A DNA stretch of 64,000 nucleotides, taken from the NCBI RefSeq assembly GCF_001570805.1, contig NZ_BCSJ01000003.1:310001-374000 (forward strand), read 5' to 3'. Of this stretch, positions 46,100-55,483 are shown one piece after another. This stretch comes from Brevibacterium epidermidis NBRC 14811 (GTDB taxonomy: Bacteria; Actinomycetota; Actinomycetes; Actinomycetales; Brevibacteriaceae). Position 1 is the first letter of the stretch, and every line of letters starts with the position of its first letter. The translations under genes were made by a program, and so were the position numbers. Under the pieces are notes generated by a model that was not told the DNA's origin, made no database searches, and worked only from the letters and a program-made list of their open reading frames with translations.

Positions 46100-46220
46100 G
46101 AACCCGCCAGTACGACCGACGACTCCATCGCCGAGGCGGTCCGGCCCCACCCTCAACCGATCGGCCTGATGATGGGCCACCGAGGCGGCTCAACCGTGGG
46201 TGCGTAAGGGTCCCGTGATC

Positions 46221-47630
46221 TCAAGCTCGGAGTTTGCGCCGGTTATTCACCGCGAACACCGCAAGGCCGATGACGAGCCAGACGCAGCCGATGACCAGAG
46301 CCAGCGGGTTCGCGCTGACGAGCACGGCGATGAGCAGACCGGCACCGATCACCGGGATGACGCCGTGGTTGAACCAGTTCGGAGCCTCGCTGCCCTGTTT
46401 CTTCACGAGGAAGTATCCGACTACCGAGGCCTGGAGGAACACGAACGCCGTCAGCGCCCCGACGTTGACGATCGAGGTCAGTTGGTCGAGGCCGTCGGCG
46501 CGGGTCGCCGCCCACCCGGCCACGATGACATTGCCCCCGGCGGCCACGAGGATCCCCTTCCATGGAACACCGGTCTTCGGGGCCACCTCGGCGAGGAATT
46601 TCGGCACCTGACGGGACCGTCCCATGTCCATGAGGATGCGGGAGCCGGCGGCCTGACCGATCATCGCGGAGAACGCCGCGCCCACGGCCTTGGCCAGGGC
46701 GAGCAACCAGTGCAGCCACGAGCCGAGGGTCGAGTCGACGGCGCTGTAGTAGGCGGCTCCCTCGAGCGCGGGATCGGCCTTCAGCTCCGCGGGAGTCAGC
46801 GGTGAGAGCAGACTGCCCACCCAGGTCTGCGCGACGAAGAAGACGCCGGCCAGCACGAGGCAGATGAGCGTGGCCCGGCCGACGATCCGCGGCCCGCCCT
46901 TGGCCTCCTCGGAGAACGTCGCGAGCGAATCGAAGCCGAGATACGACAGCACCGCCACGGACACGGCCGCAAGCACCGCGGTCACGGAGAACGCATCGAC
47001 CCCGGTCAGCGGGGTCAGCCATCCCCGCGTCGGTCCATTCTGGACGAGGTAGACGATGCCGAGGACGAGGACCAGGGCGAGGACGGCCACCTCGGCGAGG
47101 ACGACTCCGGTGATCACACGGGAGGCGACCTTGACCCCGGCGAGGTTGAGCCCGGTGGTGAGGACGACGGCCGCGGCCACGAACACCCAGACGGGCAAGG
47201 CCGGGAAGATCGAGTTCAGGGCGATCCCGGTGAACAGATAGGCGACCGAGGGGATGAAGAGATAGTCGAGGAGGATCATCCACCCGGCGATGAAGCCGAC
47301 CGGTTTCCCGATGCCCGCCGAGGCGTAGGCGAAGACCGTGCCCGCGCGAGGGACCTCCCGTGACATGCGCATATAGCTGATCGCGGTGAAGGCCATGACG
47401 ATCGTCGCGACGATATAGACCAGGGCCACGGCCCCGCCCGACCGGGCATCGAGCGTGCCGAACACTCCGACGGCCGCGGCGGGGCCGATGAAGACGAGTC
47501 CGAAGAAGACGAGTTCGCTCAGACCGATCGTCCGCCGCAGGCTTCCACCACTCGCCGAGGCGGCCGTGCCCTCGGGTGCTGACGGATCGGTCCCGGTTCC
47601 GGATCGGTCGTCGGCAGTCGTGTCGTCCAT
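46221..47630 (-). CDS. APC-family amino-acid permease
   Basis: 469 residues from ATG 47630 (AAAGGA 10 nt upstream; a longer start at 47675 is open). Twelve hydrophobic segments; RTIGLSELVFFGLVFIGPAAAVGVFG, AISYMRMSREVPRAGTVFAYAS and LSYLGFDSLATFSEEAKGG are typical of the APC superfamily (amino acid/amine-H+ symport). Substrate unknown; near-neighbour Rieske oxygenase genes suggest an amine, but this is weak. Confidence 0.88.
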   Translation of the reverse strand: MDDTTADDRSGTGTDPSAPEGTAASASGGSLRRTIGLSELVFFGLVFIGPAAAVGVFGTLDARSGGAVALVYIVATIVMAFTAISYMRMSREVPRAGTVFAYASAGIGKPVGFIAGWMILLDYLFIPSVAYLFTGIALNSIFPALPVWVFVAAAVVLTTGLNLAGVKVASRVITGVVLAEVAVLALVLVLGIVYLVQNGPTRGWLTPLTGVDAFSVTAVLAAVSVAVLSYLGFDSLATFSEEAKGGPRIVGRATLICLVLAGVFFVAQTWVGSLLSPLTPAELKADPALEGAAYYSAVDSTLGSWLHWLLALAKAVGAAFSAMIGQAAGSRILMDMGRSRQVPKFLAEVAPKTGVPWKGILVAAGGNVIVAGWAATRADGLDQLTSIVNVGALTAFVFLQASVVGYFLVKKQGSEAPNWFNHGVIPVIGAGLLIAVLVSANPLALVIGCVWLVIGLAVFAVNNRRKLRA

Positions 47631-47776
47631 CGTGATGCCGTCCTTTCGACGCGAGGCCCGATCTGCTGGGTTCATTGACCGGTGTGCGATCGGTGAGTGT
47701 GCGCTTCAACTTTACGCGCAGGTCATGGGGTGGTCTCCGGTCCCCGATAGGATCGGGGGTGACGAAGGAGGACCGG

Positions 47777-48169
47777 ATGACGCATCACCCGCATATGATC
47801 CAGCCCGGTGGGTTCCCGCCGGGAGGGGCGCCTGCGAAGAAGCTGTCCGTGGTGCCGGGAATCCTCCTCATCATCGCCGGAGTCCTCGGGCTCGGGGTGG
47901 GGGTGTGCATCCTCGTCATCCCCATGTTCCTGTTCCTCCTCGGAGGCGGCGGGAACGTCGATGCCTTCGACGATTTCGCGTCGGGCTTCTTCATCACCGG
48001 ATTCGTCGTCGCCGGCGTATCCGTTCTGGTGCTGATCGCCGGGATCGTGCTGACCACCGTCGTCGCCAGAAAGCGACGCAGAATGCGACCGCAGGTCTGG
48101 ATGGTCATGCCCCCCGGCGGGCCGCAGTTTCAGCAGACTCCCGGAGGGCCTCCAACGCCGAGGCGATGA
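47777..48169 (+). CDS. Small membrane protein, unknown function
   Basis: 130 residues from ATG 47777, with GAAGGAGGA immediately upstream. Pro/Gly-rich N-terminus, two TM helices (VVPGILLIIAGVLGLGVGVCILVIPMF and FFITGFVVAGVSVLVLIAGIVLTTVVA), then a basic stretch and a Met/Pro/Gln-rich tail. No family recognised. Its 3' end overlaps the convergent LysR gene by 65 bp. Confidence 0.6.
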   Translation: MTHHPHMIQPGGFPPGGAPAKKLSVVPGILLIIAGVLGLGVGVCILVIPMFLFLLGGGGNVDAFDDFASGFFITGFVVAGVSVLVLIAGIVLTTVVARKRRRMRPQVWMVMPPGGPQFQQTPGGPPTPRR

Positions 48170-49031
48170 TCGGCTGAGTGCCCGAGCCGCGGCGGATGCC
48201 CGAGAGGATCTTCCGCGACGGCACCGGATCCCCGCGCAGCGGCACGCGCACCACATCGAAGCCGTCCGGCAGGCGTGCCAGTCGAGGGATGAGTGCGACC
48301 CCGAGTCCCGCCGAGACCAACGATGCCCCCGTCTCCCACTCGCGTGACTGGTGGGCCTGTTCCGGTTGGAAGCCGGCTGCCGCACATGCCGTGCGCACCA
48401 AGCGGTGATACGGCGAACCCGCCCGATCGAGGATCCAGGACTCCTCGGCGGCTTCGCTCAGCGCCACCGCTGATTTCTCTGCCAGAGGGTGTCCCACGGG
48501 GACCAGCAGATCGAGGCGATCGCTGAACAGCGCCGACTGCTCGAAACGGGGATCGCTGCGCGGCGGCAGCGGATCGGTGGCGACGACCACGGCGACATCG
48601 GCGTGCTCGGAGACGAGAAGGTCGAAGCACTCCTCGGGGTCGGCTTCGATGATCGTGACCTCGGCGCCGGGGAACCGCTCCATCACGGTCAGGGCCGTCG
48701 GTGGAAGCAGCGCGGCCGCGGCAGTGGAGAACCCGCATAGACGCAGCCGTCTGCTGCGTGTATCGAGCCCGGAGTCGAGGCCGTCGAGTTCACCGCGGAT
48801 CTCCTCCCACCGGGTGAAGAGCTCCTGCGAGCGTTCGAGGAGGAGCTGACCGGCACGAGTGAGGACGAGGCCGCGTCCGCGCGGTTCGACGACACGGACA
48901 CCGAGCTCCTTCGATAAGCCTCTGAGCTGGTGCGATACGGCCGAAGGAGTATATCCGAGGCGGTGTGCCGCCTCGGTGAGGGTGCCGACTTCGGCAAGGA
49001 CCCGAAGGACGTGGAGACGCGGATCGATCAT
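48105..49031 (-). CDS. LysR-family regulator, divergent from Rieske oxygenase genes
   Basis: 308 residues from ATG 49031 (longer open frame upstream is not protein-like). HTH MIDPRLHVLRVLAEVGTLTEAAHRLGYTPSAVSHQLRGL, then the LysR effector domain. A perfect 15-bp palindrome abuts its start codon. By position it should control the divergent Rieske oxygenase/reductase genes and itself. Confidence 0.9.
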   Translation of the reverse strand: MIDPRLHVLRVLAEVGTLTEAAHRLGYTPSAVSHQLRGLSKELGVRVVEPRGRGLVLTRAGQLLLERSQELFTRWEEIRGELDGLDSGLDTRSRRLRLCGFSTAAAALLPPTALTVMERFPGAEVTIIEADPEECFDLLVSEHADVAVVVATDPLPPRSDPRFEQSALFSDRLDLLVPVGHPLAEKSAVALSEAAEESWILDRAGSPYHRLVRTACAAAGFQPEQAHQSREWETGASLVSAGLGVALIPRLARLPDGFDVVRVPLRGDPVPSRKILSGIRRGSGTQPIIASALEALRESAETAARRGA

Positions 49032-49045
49032 GCAATAGTATTGCA
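49031..49045. promoter_or_regulatory. Palindromic LysR operator candidate
   Basis: TGCAATA-G-TATTGCA, a perfect odd palindrome that begins at the LysR start codon and lies about 140 bp before the oxygenase. The half TGCAATAGT also occurs at 36682-36690, upstream of the other LysR-type gene. Confidence 0.55.
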
Positions 49046-49186
49046 CGTTTCGGATGAAGAAGATTTGCTTTTCTTCACCAAACCTCTGGCGGACACTGGG
49101 AGCAGGAGCACGAACTCCCGGGCCGCGGCCGGCGAAGGGGCCGACACGAGACGCGGTCGAGACACGACGACGAGGTGGTGGACGAA

Positions 49187-50539
49187 TTGACTCTGGCACC
49201 AGAGCAGAAGCGGACCGATTCCGGCATGCATGAGCCCGGTGCGGCCGCCGGATCGGGCGGGCACGGCAGGACCGATATCGACCGGCTCATCGACGAACGT
49301 GTGCCCGGCTATTCGCTGGCGGCACCGTTCTACATCAGTCCGGAATTCTTCGCGCGCGATATCGAGGCGATCTTCGCCTCGACGTGGATCTTCGTTGCAT
49401 CAAGCGCCGAAGTACCAGAGCCCGGCGACTACCTCACGATCGACATCGGTGCCTATTCGGTCATCGTCATCCGCGATGACGACGGTGAGATCCGGGCACA
49501 CCACAATGTCTGCCGCCACCGGGGTACGCGGCTGCTCAATGATCTGTCCGGTTCCGTGGGCAACATCGTCTGCGGCTACCACCAGTGGACGTACACGCCG
49601 TCGGGCGAACTCATCTCCGCCGGTGTCCAAGCTCCCGGTTTTGATCGGTCCTGCTTCTCGCTGCGCTCGGTGAACCTCCGCGTCATCGGCGGGCTGATCT
49701 TCATCTGTCTCAGCCCCACCCCACCGGACGACATCGACGAGGTGGCCAAGGTCATCGAGCCCTATCTGGCCGGGCATGACATCGCCGGGACGAAGGTGGC
49801 CGCGCAGAGTGACCTCATCGAGGACTCGAACTGGAAGCTCGTCATGGAGAACAACCGCGAGTGCTACCACTGCGAAGCCGGGCACCCGGAGCTGACCTGC
49901 ACGTTCTTCCCCACCTACGGCTACGATCCCGACGAGATTCCCAAGCGTCTGCAGCCGGCCTACCAGCGCTACCTCGACGCGGAGGACCAGTTGCACGCCA
50001 ACTGCGACCGCAACGGCCTGCCCTATGCACTCGTCGAGGAACTGACCGGACGACCCACCGGGTTCCGGATCGAACGGGCCGCGCTCGACGGGAAGGGCGA
50101 GTCGTACACGATGGACGGATCGGCCGCCTCGGCGAAATTGTTGGGAGACCTCGACACCTTCGTTCTGGGGCGGGCGTCGCTGCATGTGCAGCCGAACATG
50201 TGGTTCCACGCGATGGGCGACCATGTGGTGACCTTCAGCCTGTTGCCGTTGGCCGAGGACAAGACGCTGGTGCGCACGACCTGGCTCGTCCATGCTGATG
50301 CGGAGGAGGGCGTCGACTACGACCTCGACAACCTCACCACGGTGTGGATCAAGACGAACGAGCAGGACGCGACCTTCTGCGAGCGTGGGCACCTGGGAAT
50401 CTCGTCGCCGGCGTACGTGCCGGGCCCCTATGCCCCCACCGAATCGCAGGTCGATGACTTCGTCACCTGGTACATCGAACGTCTCAAAGCCCATCGAGAA
50501 CAGCGGACCGTGCAGTTGGAAGGAGTTGAGCGACGATGA
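49187..50539 (+). CDS. Rieske non-heme iron oxygenase, glycine-betaine/stachydrine demethylase type
   Basis: About 450 residues; TTG 49187 has GAGGTGG upstream, with GTG 49175 and ATG 49226 as alternatives. Rieske [2Fe-2S] ligands are CRHRG and CGYHQWTY; the mononuclear iron site is ENNRECYHCEAGHPEL, the form found in GbcA and Stc2 that remove one N-methyl group from glycine betaine or proline betaine with O2. Its stop overlaps the reductase start (ATGA). A divergent LysR gene probably controls it. The choice between betaine substrates cannot be made from sequence alone. Confidence 0.88.
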   Translation: MTLAPEQKRTDSGMHEPGAAAGSGGHGRTDIDRLIDERVPGYSLAAPFYISPEFFARDIEAIFASTWIFVASSAEVPEPGDYLTIDIGAYSVIVIRDDDGEIRAHHNVCRHRGTRLLNDLSGSVGNIVCGYHQWTYTPSGELISAGVQAPGFDRSCFSLRSVNLRVIGGLIFICLSPTPPDDIDEVAKVIEPYLAGHDIAGTKVAAQSDLIEDSNWKLVMENNRECYHCEAGHPELTCTFFPTYGYDPDEIPKRLQPAYQRYLDAEDQLHANCDRNGLPYALVEELTGRPTGFRIERAALDGKGESYTMDGSAASAKLLGDLDTFVLGRASLHVQPNMWFHAMGDHVVTFSLLPLAEDKTLVRTTWLVHADAEEGVDYDLDNLTTVWIKTNEQDATFCERGHLGISSPAYVPGPYAPTESQVDDFVTWYIERLKAHREQRTVQLEGVERR

Positions 50540-51810
50540 GGTACCGCCATTCGACATTCGCCCAGGCTGCATCCGCGCCCGTGGGCAAGGCGACGTTCCG
50601 AGTGCCCACTCGGGACGGGCGGCCCGCACTCGCGGCCGCCGCCCCGCTGGTCGTCGATACGGCGGTCGAGCCTGTGCTCGCAGCGCCGGTCGACCGGGTG
50701 CCCGCTGAATCAGCTGGCCCCGTGCTCGCCGAACTTCAGCTCGACCCGGAGCTGCTCACCGGCCCCGTCGAGGTCACCGGCATCACCCAAGTGACCCACG
50801 ACGTGAAGACCTTCGAGCTGCGGGCGGGATGGATGACCGCCGTCGACTTCGCGCCGGGTCAGTACGTGACGATGCGCATCCCCGAGCTCGGACTCGAGCG
50901 CTGCTATTCGATCTCCTCGGCGCCCTTCGGCACGAACCTCTTCACCATTACGGTCAAGCGCGTGCCCGGGGGAGTGGTGTCGAGCCATCTGCATGACAAT
51001 GTGCGGGTCGGCGATCGGCTGCACGTGGACGGGCCGTACGGGCTGTTCAGCACGAGCTTCCATCAGGCCGAACGTCACCTCTTCCTCTCCGCCGGCTCCG
51101 GAATCACCCCGATCATGTCGATGGTGCGCAGTCTGCTGGCCAGGCAGGGAGGGTTCGGCACCGACATCGTCTTCGTCCACAGCGCCTCGACGCCGGAAGG
51201 CATCATCTTCCGTGCCGAACTCGAACAGCTTGCCGAGGTCGCCGGAGTCAGCGTCACCATCCTGTGCTCCAGGGATTCCGAGGCCGAGACCTGGGCCGGT
51301 CGGCGGGGTCGGATTGATGCGTCCACCCTCGCCGAGGTGGTCCCCGACGCGGCCGACCGCGAAACCTTCGTGTGTGGGCCGGGGCCGTATATGGAGGCCG
51401 TGCGACCCCTGCTCGCCGAGGCGGGGGTGGCATCGGCGCGGATGCATGAGGAGTCGTTCGTCTTCGCCACTTCACCTGCCGATCGTTTGGCCAAGGCCGG
51501 TGCGAGAGCCAAAGCTGCCGGAGTCGGCGTCGTCGGCGGCACTGGAATGAGCCACCTCGTCGAGTTCGCTGTCTCCGGGCGCGTGGTCGACTGCGATGAG
51601 TCCACGACCGTCCTCGATTCTGCTCTGGACGCCGGACTGTCCGTGCCCTCATCCTGCTCGGAAGGCGCGTGCGGAACCTGCAAGTCCGTGCTCGTCAGCG
51701 GCGAAGTCGAGATGAAGCATGCGGGCGGAATCCGGCCGAAGGAGATCGCCGCAGGAAAGTTCCTGCCCTGCTGCTCGACTCCGCTGACCGACATCGTCGT
51801 CGACAGGTGA
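50536..51810 (+). CDS. Oxygenase reductase: FAD/NAD domain plus C-terminal [2Fe-2S] ferredoxin
   Basis: 424 residues. After ~70 low-complexity Ala/Pro residues come the flavin motif RCYSISSAP, the NAD motif SAGSGITPIMSM and CGPGPYM, and a plant-type ferredoxin with CSEGACGTCKS and a last cysteine in LPCCS. It feeds NADH electrons to the Rieske oxygenase encoded immediately upstream (4-bp overlap), as GbcB does for GbcA. Confidence 0.9.
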   Translation: MRYRHSTFAQAASAPVGKATFRVPTRDGRPALAAAAPLVVDTAVEPVLAAPVDRVPAESAGPVLAELQLDPELLTGPVEVTGITQVTHDVKTFELRAGWMTAVDFAPGQYVTMRIPELGLERCYSISSAPFGTNLFTITVKRVPGGVVSSHLHDNVRVGDRLHVDGPYGLFSTSFHQAERHLFLSAGSGITPIMSMVRSLLARQGGFGTDIVFVHSASTPEGIIFRAELEQLAEVAGVSVTILCSRDSEAETWAGRRGRIDASTLAEVVPDAADRETFVCGPGPYMEAVRPLLAEAGVASARMHEESFVFATSPADRLAKAGARAKAAGVGVVGGTGMSHLVEFAVSGRVVDCDESTTVLDSALDAGLSVPSSCSEGACGTCKSVLVSGEVEMKHAGGIRPKEIAAGKFLPCCSTPLTDIVVDR

Positions 51811-51863
51811 GCTGAGATTTGTCCAATAGCACCTATGAGGAATGCTTTGGGCAAAGGATGAAC

Positions 51864-52850
51864 TCAGGATTTGTTGACGGAAAGACTGGCCGACAATACC
51901 AAGTGTTGTGCTTGGTGGGGCGGTCGTTGTTGAAGCTCTTCGTGGCTACCAGAAATCAATGCCAGGATGATGCCTGCGCTCTTTTGCCCGACTTCAGTCA
52001 TAGGCTGAGTGATAGCTGTAACAGTGGGAAGTGAGAGTCCAATATCGATCAAATCGTCGACTGCTGTAACAGTGAGATCCCGTGGGACGTTGAGTCCCTC
52101 GCTTACTGCGGCAAGCATCAGACCGTGTGCAACTAGAGCGTTGTACGCGATCACGGCGGACACGTTTGACAGTTGAATAGCAGACAGGGTCTCTGCGCCT
52201 GCCTGCGCATTCGGTTGGACTGGTCCAATTCGCAGTGCAGTCCCGTTGCCGGCCTCCATCGCGGCCTCGACAGATTGAAATCGTCCGTCGTCGGCCAGAG
52301 AGCCAGGTGGTCCGCCGATGTAGGCAATTCGCTGGTGGCCGTGGTCGAGTAGAAATCTGCATAGATCGGCTAGCCCGTCGGAGACGTCAATGCTGACAGA
52401 ATCGATTCCCGGCAACTCGCGGTTAACCGTCACGATTGGTAGGCGCCTGGCGATTGAAATGAGGACTGAGTCTGTGTTTCGAGGACTGGCTAGGATCAGT
52501 CCGTCAACTCTGCCCTGAAGCCGTTGAACAATCTCGTGCTCAGTCTCGGGAACTCCACGGGAGTCGGAGACGATGAGTTCAAAGCCCCTGCCTTCAATCT
52601 CAGTCTGAATTGCTGAAATGAGTGGAGCGAAGTAGGGACTCGACAAGTCGGGAACTATCAGTCCGAGGAGCCCGGAACTTCCAGTGGCCAGGGCTCGAGC
52701 GGTTGGATTCGCGACATACCCAAGCGCCGCCGCTGCATTTCGAACTTTCGCTGTTGTGTCGGGGCCAACCATTGCGGGCTTGCCAAATACGCGTGAGGCG
52801 GTCGCCAATGAGACTCCTGCGGAGCGGGCGACATCAGCCAGGGTTACCAA
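51864..52850 (-). CDS. LacI-family repressor of the purine cassette
   Basis: 328 residues. N-terminal HTH MVTLADVARSAGVSLATASRVFGKPAMVG and hinge VANPTARALATGSSGLLGLIVPDLSSPYF, then the sugar/nucleoside-binding domain. Divergent from the purine permease, whose promoter carries a perfect 16-bp LacI-type palindrome. LacI members with purine ligands (PurR-like) exist, so a purine or nucleoside effector is a fair inference. The gene has clearly lower GC and more varied codon use than the DNA on its left. Confidence 0.9.
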   Translation of the reverse strand: MVTLADVARSAGVSLATASRVFGKPAMVGPDTTAKVRNAAAALGYVANPTARALATGSSGLLGLIVPDLSSPYFAPLISAIQTEIEGRGFELIVSDSRGVPETEHEIVQRLQGRVDGLILASPRNTDSVLISIARRLPIVTVNRELPGIDSVSIDVSDGLADLCRFLLDHGHQRIAYIGGPPGSLADDGRFQSVEAAMEAGNGTALRIGPVQPNAQAGAETLSAIQLSNVSAVIAYNALVAHGLMLAAVSEGLNVPRDLTVTAVDDLIDIGLSLPTVTAITQPMTEVGQKSAGIILALISGSHEELQQRPPHQAQHLVLSASLSVNKS

Positions 52851-52932
52851 ATCTCGCCTTCCTTGTGGTCACTTCAATGCCAAGATACCTCAGAATTCAT
52901 GGACGCATATATGAGCTGGTAGTGGAAACCGG

Positions 52933-52978
52933 TTGACGGGTATGCGGGTTATCAGCATACTGATGAAAGCGCTTTCAT
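52933..52978 (+). promoter_or_regulatory. Promoter with overlapping LacI-type operator
   Basis: -35 TTGACG (52933-52938), 17-nt spacer, -10 CATACT (52956-52961), and the perfect palindrome ATGAAAGCGCTTTCAT (52963-52978) covering the expected transcription start. The centre AAAGCGCTTT with a CG dyad is the LacI/PurR/CcpA operator type. It should drive the permease and deaminase under control of the divergent LacI protein. Confidence 0.8.
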
Positions 52979-53043
52979 TTCGGGATTCATCGTCTCGTAT
53001 GTACGTGGGCGCGCTAGAGATTGACCACAGCGAGGGGGCACTT

Positions 53044-54396
53044 GTGGCAAGAGAGCAGAAGAGCGAAGTAGATCAGAAGTCTGTCAACGGTGCGACGCCG
53101 AGGCTGATGAAGTTTGGAGTGAATGAGCGAGGCTCAACTCCCGTACGCGAACTTGTTGCCGGTCTGAGCATGTTTCTCGCAACTGCTTATACGGTCGTGG
53201 TCATTCCCGGAATGTTGACTGACGCAGGGCTGCCCAGCGGTGCGGTTACGACGAGCGTAATTGTCGTTGTCATTCTTGGAACTGCCGCTATGGGGCTCTT
53301 CGGAAACTTGCCAATGGTACTCGCACCAGGTCTTGGTGGTGTCTCGCTGGTCGCCTACACACTAGTGCTTGATGGTGACGTGCCATACCCCGCCGCGATG
53401 GGTATGGTCTTTTGGTCAGGCATTATCTTCCTGCTCTTAACGCTCTTTGGTATCCGCAGCCTGATTACCCGGATCATTCCAGAGACCATTCGAATCGCTA
53501 TCGGTCCAGCGATTGGTATCTTCATTACCTTTGTCGGGTTCCGATCCGCTGGTCTCGTGCAACCTGGCGACAGCTCACTCGAGTTGGGTGACCTGGCAAG
53601 CCCGGCCGCGATTGTGACTCTGGTTGGGGTTGTTGTTCTGATCGCGCTCAATTCGAGGAAAGTCCCTGGCAGTTTCATCATTGTCATCATTGCTGCAACG
53701 ATCGTCGGCATTCCTTTGGGTCTCACCCAACTCGAAGGGTCGCCCATTGCCTTGCCCACTTTTGACGGATCACTTTTCATGCACGTGGACTTGGTCGGTT
53801 CACTTTCGCCTCACTATCTACCGTTCCTCTTTGCCTTCTTCGCCTCGGAGTTCTTCTCCACGACAGGCGTGATCATGACCGTGACGGACTACATGGGCCA
53901 AAAGTCGTCATCGAAGCGCGGTCCGTCGATCGACCTCAGGCGCCCGTTCATTGTCGACTCTTGCACAATCGTTGGCGGATCACTGTTCGCTGCGCCGTCC
54001 GTGACTACCTATGCCGAATCGACCGCTGGCGCTGAAGCTGGCGGCAGGACCGGAATATCCTCTCTGTGGGCGGCTGCCTGTTTCGCACTTCTGCTCTTTG
54101 CGACTCCGTTGGCAGCGGCCATCCCATCGGCCGCTACTGCCCCAGTTGTGATTGTGGTGGGACTAACCATTACAGCTGGCTTCCGGCGCGTTGCATCGGA
54201 TGATTTGACGGAACTCATACCAGCCGTACTCGTCCTTGTCTGCACGATACTGTGGGGAAATTTTGGTACAGGAATCGCTGCTGGTCTCGTGGCATATGTG
54301 CCAGTCAAGCTATTGGCCGGAAAGTGGAGAGAAATTCACCCCGGAATGTGGATCATGGCTCCGATTCTTATCTACTTCTTCGTTGCCATCGCATGA
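53044..54396 (+). CDS. NCS2/AzgA-type purine permease
   Basis: About 450 residues from GTG 53044 (GAGGGGG 5 nt upstream). The longer open frame begins inside the promoter, so the later start is required; ATG 52999 is a fallback. Multiple TM segments with FLATAYTVVVIPGMLTDAG, GLFGNLPMVLAPGLGGVSLVAYTLV, GPAIGIFITFVGF, FFSTTGVIMTVTDYMG and SVTTYAESTAGAEAGGRTG, the pattern of hypoxanthine/guanine/adenine:H+ symporters. Followed by adenosine deaminase, giving a purine uptake and salvage unit. Confidence 0.88.
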   Translation: MAREQKSEVDQKSVNGATPRLMKFGVNERGSTPVRELVAGLSMFLATAYTVVVIPGMLTDAGLPSGAVTTSVIVVVILGTAAMGLFGNLPMVLAPGLGGVSLVAYTLVLDGDVPYPAAMGMVFWSGIIFLLLTLFGIRSLITRIIPETIRIAIGPAIGIFITFVGFRSAGLVQPGDSSLELGDLASPAAIVTLVGVVVLIALNSRKVPGSFIIVIIAATIVGIPLGLTQLEGSPIALPTFDGSLFMHVDLVGSLSPHYLPFLFAFFASEFFSTTGVIMTVTDYMGQKSSSKRGPSIDLRRPFIVDSCTIVGGSLFAAPSVTTYAESTAGAEAGGRTGISSLWAAACFALLLFATPLAAAIPSAATAPVVIVVGLTITAGFRRVASDDLTELIPAVLVLVCTILWGNFGTGIAAGLVAYVPVKLLAGKWREIHPGMWIMAPILIYFFVAIA

Positions 54397-54424
54397 ACCT
54401 CAAATCCTTGGCACTTGAGCAGTA

Positions 54425-54437
54425 AACGGCAACCGTT
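54425..54437 (+). promoter_or_regulatory. Inverted repeat upstream of adenosine deaminase
   Basis: AACGG-CAA-CCGTT in the 77-bp gap between permease and deaminase. It may be a second, weaker LacI-type operator or just an intercistronic structure. Confidence 0.3.
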
Positions 54438-54473
54438 CCTAGGTCACTCCGATAACTACGAAAGGGCGCAATT

Positions 54474-55478
54474 TTGTTGCCACTTATTGATCTGCACCTC
54501 CACCTTCCTGGAACCGTTCGGTCCCAGACGTTGGCTGAATTGGCGGCGAAACATGAAGTGGCCCTGCCGCTCCCTGCCGATGAGCTGTACTCGCGTATCA
54601 ATTCAGACCCGACGGACGACGAAAAAGGGCGGGGACCGTGGTTCCCGTTGTTGCGTGTGTACGAACTCATTTCGGCCAGCTTGCGTACTCGAGATGACTT
54701 TGCGCGAGTCGTATTCGAAGCCCTGGAAGACGGAAAGTATGACAGCGGCATTTGCTATGCCGAATTAGCTTTCAGCCCATCTGTTCATATCCAAGCTGGA
54801 ACGGCTTACACCGAGATGACTGCTGGAATCGAACTTGGGTTAGCGCGGGCAAGGCAGGAGCTGGGAGTTGATGGCCGTGCGATCGCGGCGATCAATCGCG
54901 AAGACAGCGCCGAAGTCGCTGTCGACATGGTCAAAACCGTTGTCGAGAACCCGAGTCCAGACGTCGTTGGCATTGGACTAGATTTCTACGAGTTGGCGGG
55001 GTTGCCGGAGAAGTTCGTTGAAGCATTTCAATTGGCAGGTGAGCACGGTCTGCACCGAACGGCACATGCAGGTGAGCATGCGCCGACCGCCAGCACAGTG
55101 CAAATTGCAATTGAAAAGCTTGGTTGTGAACGAATAGATCATGGATATCAGATTCTGCGAAGTCCTGAGATCGTAGCTCGGTGCGCAGAACTGGGCACTA
55201 TCTTCAATGTGGCTTTTACAACCTCTCGTCGTGCCCTTATCGGTTGGCGCAGAGAATCAGTGGCGGCGATGATTGAGTCCGGCCTTCGGGTATCGATCAA
55301 CTCGGACGATCCGGCCTTGTTTCCAACGACTCTCCGCAGAGAGATGGGTATCGCTCGTGAAGTAGCTCCGTCAGTCAATGAAACTTGGTTTGTCGAGAAT
55401 TCTATAGATGCGGCTTTTCTCGATGGGTTCGAGAAAGCCAAACTGAGGGAACGTATCTTTGGTTCGTCGAATGCATAG
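54474..55478 (+). CDS. Adenosine (or adenine) deaminase
   Basis: 334 residues, TTG start at 54474 preceded by GAAAGGG. Zinc-dependent deaminase: LIDLHLHLPGT (two His ligands), HRTAHAGEHAP (His and the catalytic Glu), RIDHGYQI and INSDDPALF (Asp ligand). It converts adenosine to inosine or adenine to hypoxanthine; DLHLHLPG instead of the common HLDG leaves the exact substrate open. Last gene of the low-GC cassette, ending 5 bp from the convergent ABC operon. Confidence 0.9.
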   Translation: MLPLIDLHLHLPGTVRSQTLAELAAKHEVALPLPADELYSRINSDPTDDEKGRGPWFPLLRVYELISASLRTRDDFARVVFEALEDGKYDSGICYAELAFSPSVHIQAGTAYTEMTAGIELGLARARQELGVDGRAIAAINREDSAEVAVDMVKTVVENPSPDVVGIGLDFYELAGLPEKFVEAFQLAGEHGLHRTAHAGEHAPTASTVQIAIEKLGCERIDHGYQILRSPEIVARCAELGTIFNVAFTTSRRALIGWRRESVAAMIESGLRVSINSDDPALFPTTLRREMGIAREVAPSVNETWFVENSIDAAFLDGFEKAKLRERIFGSSNA

Positions 55479-55483
55479 CCTGC

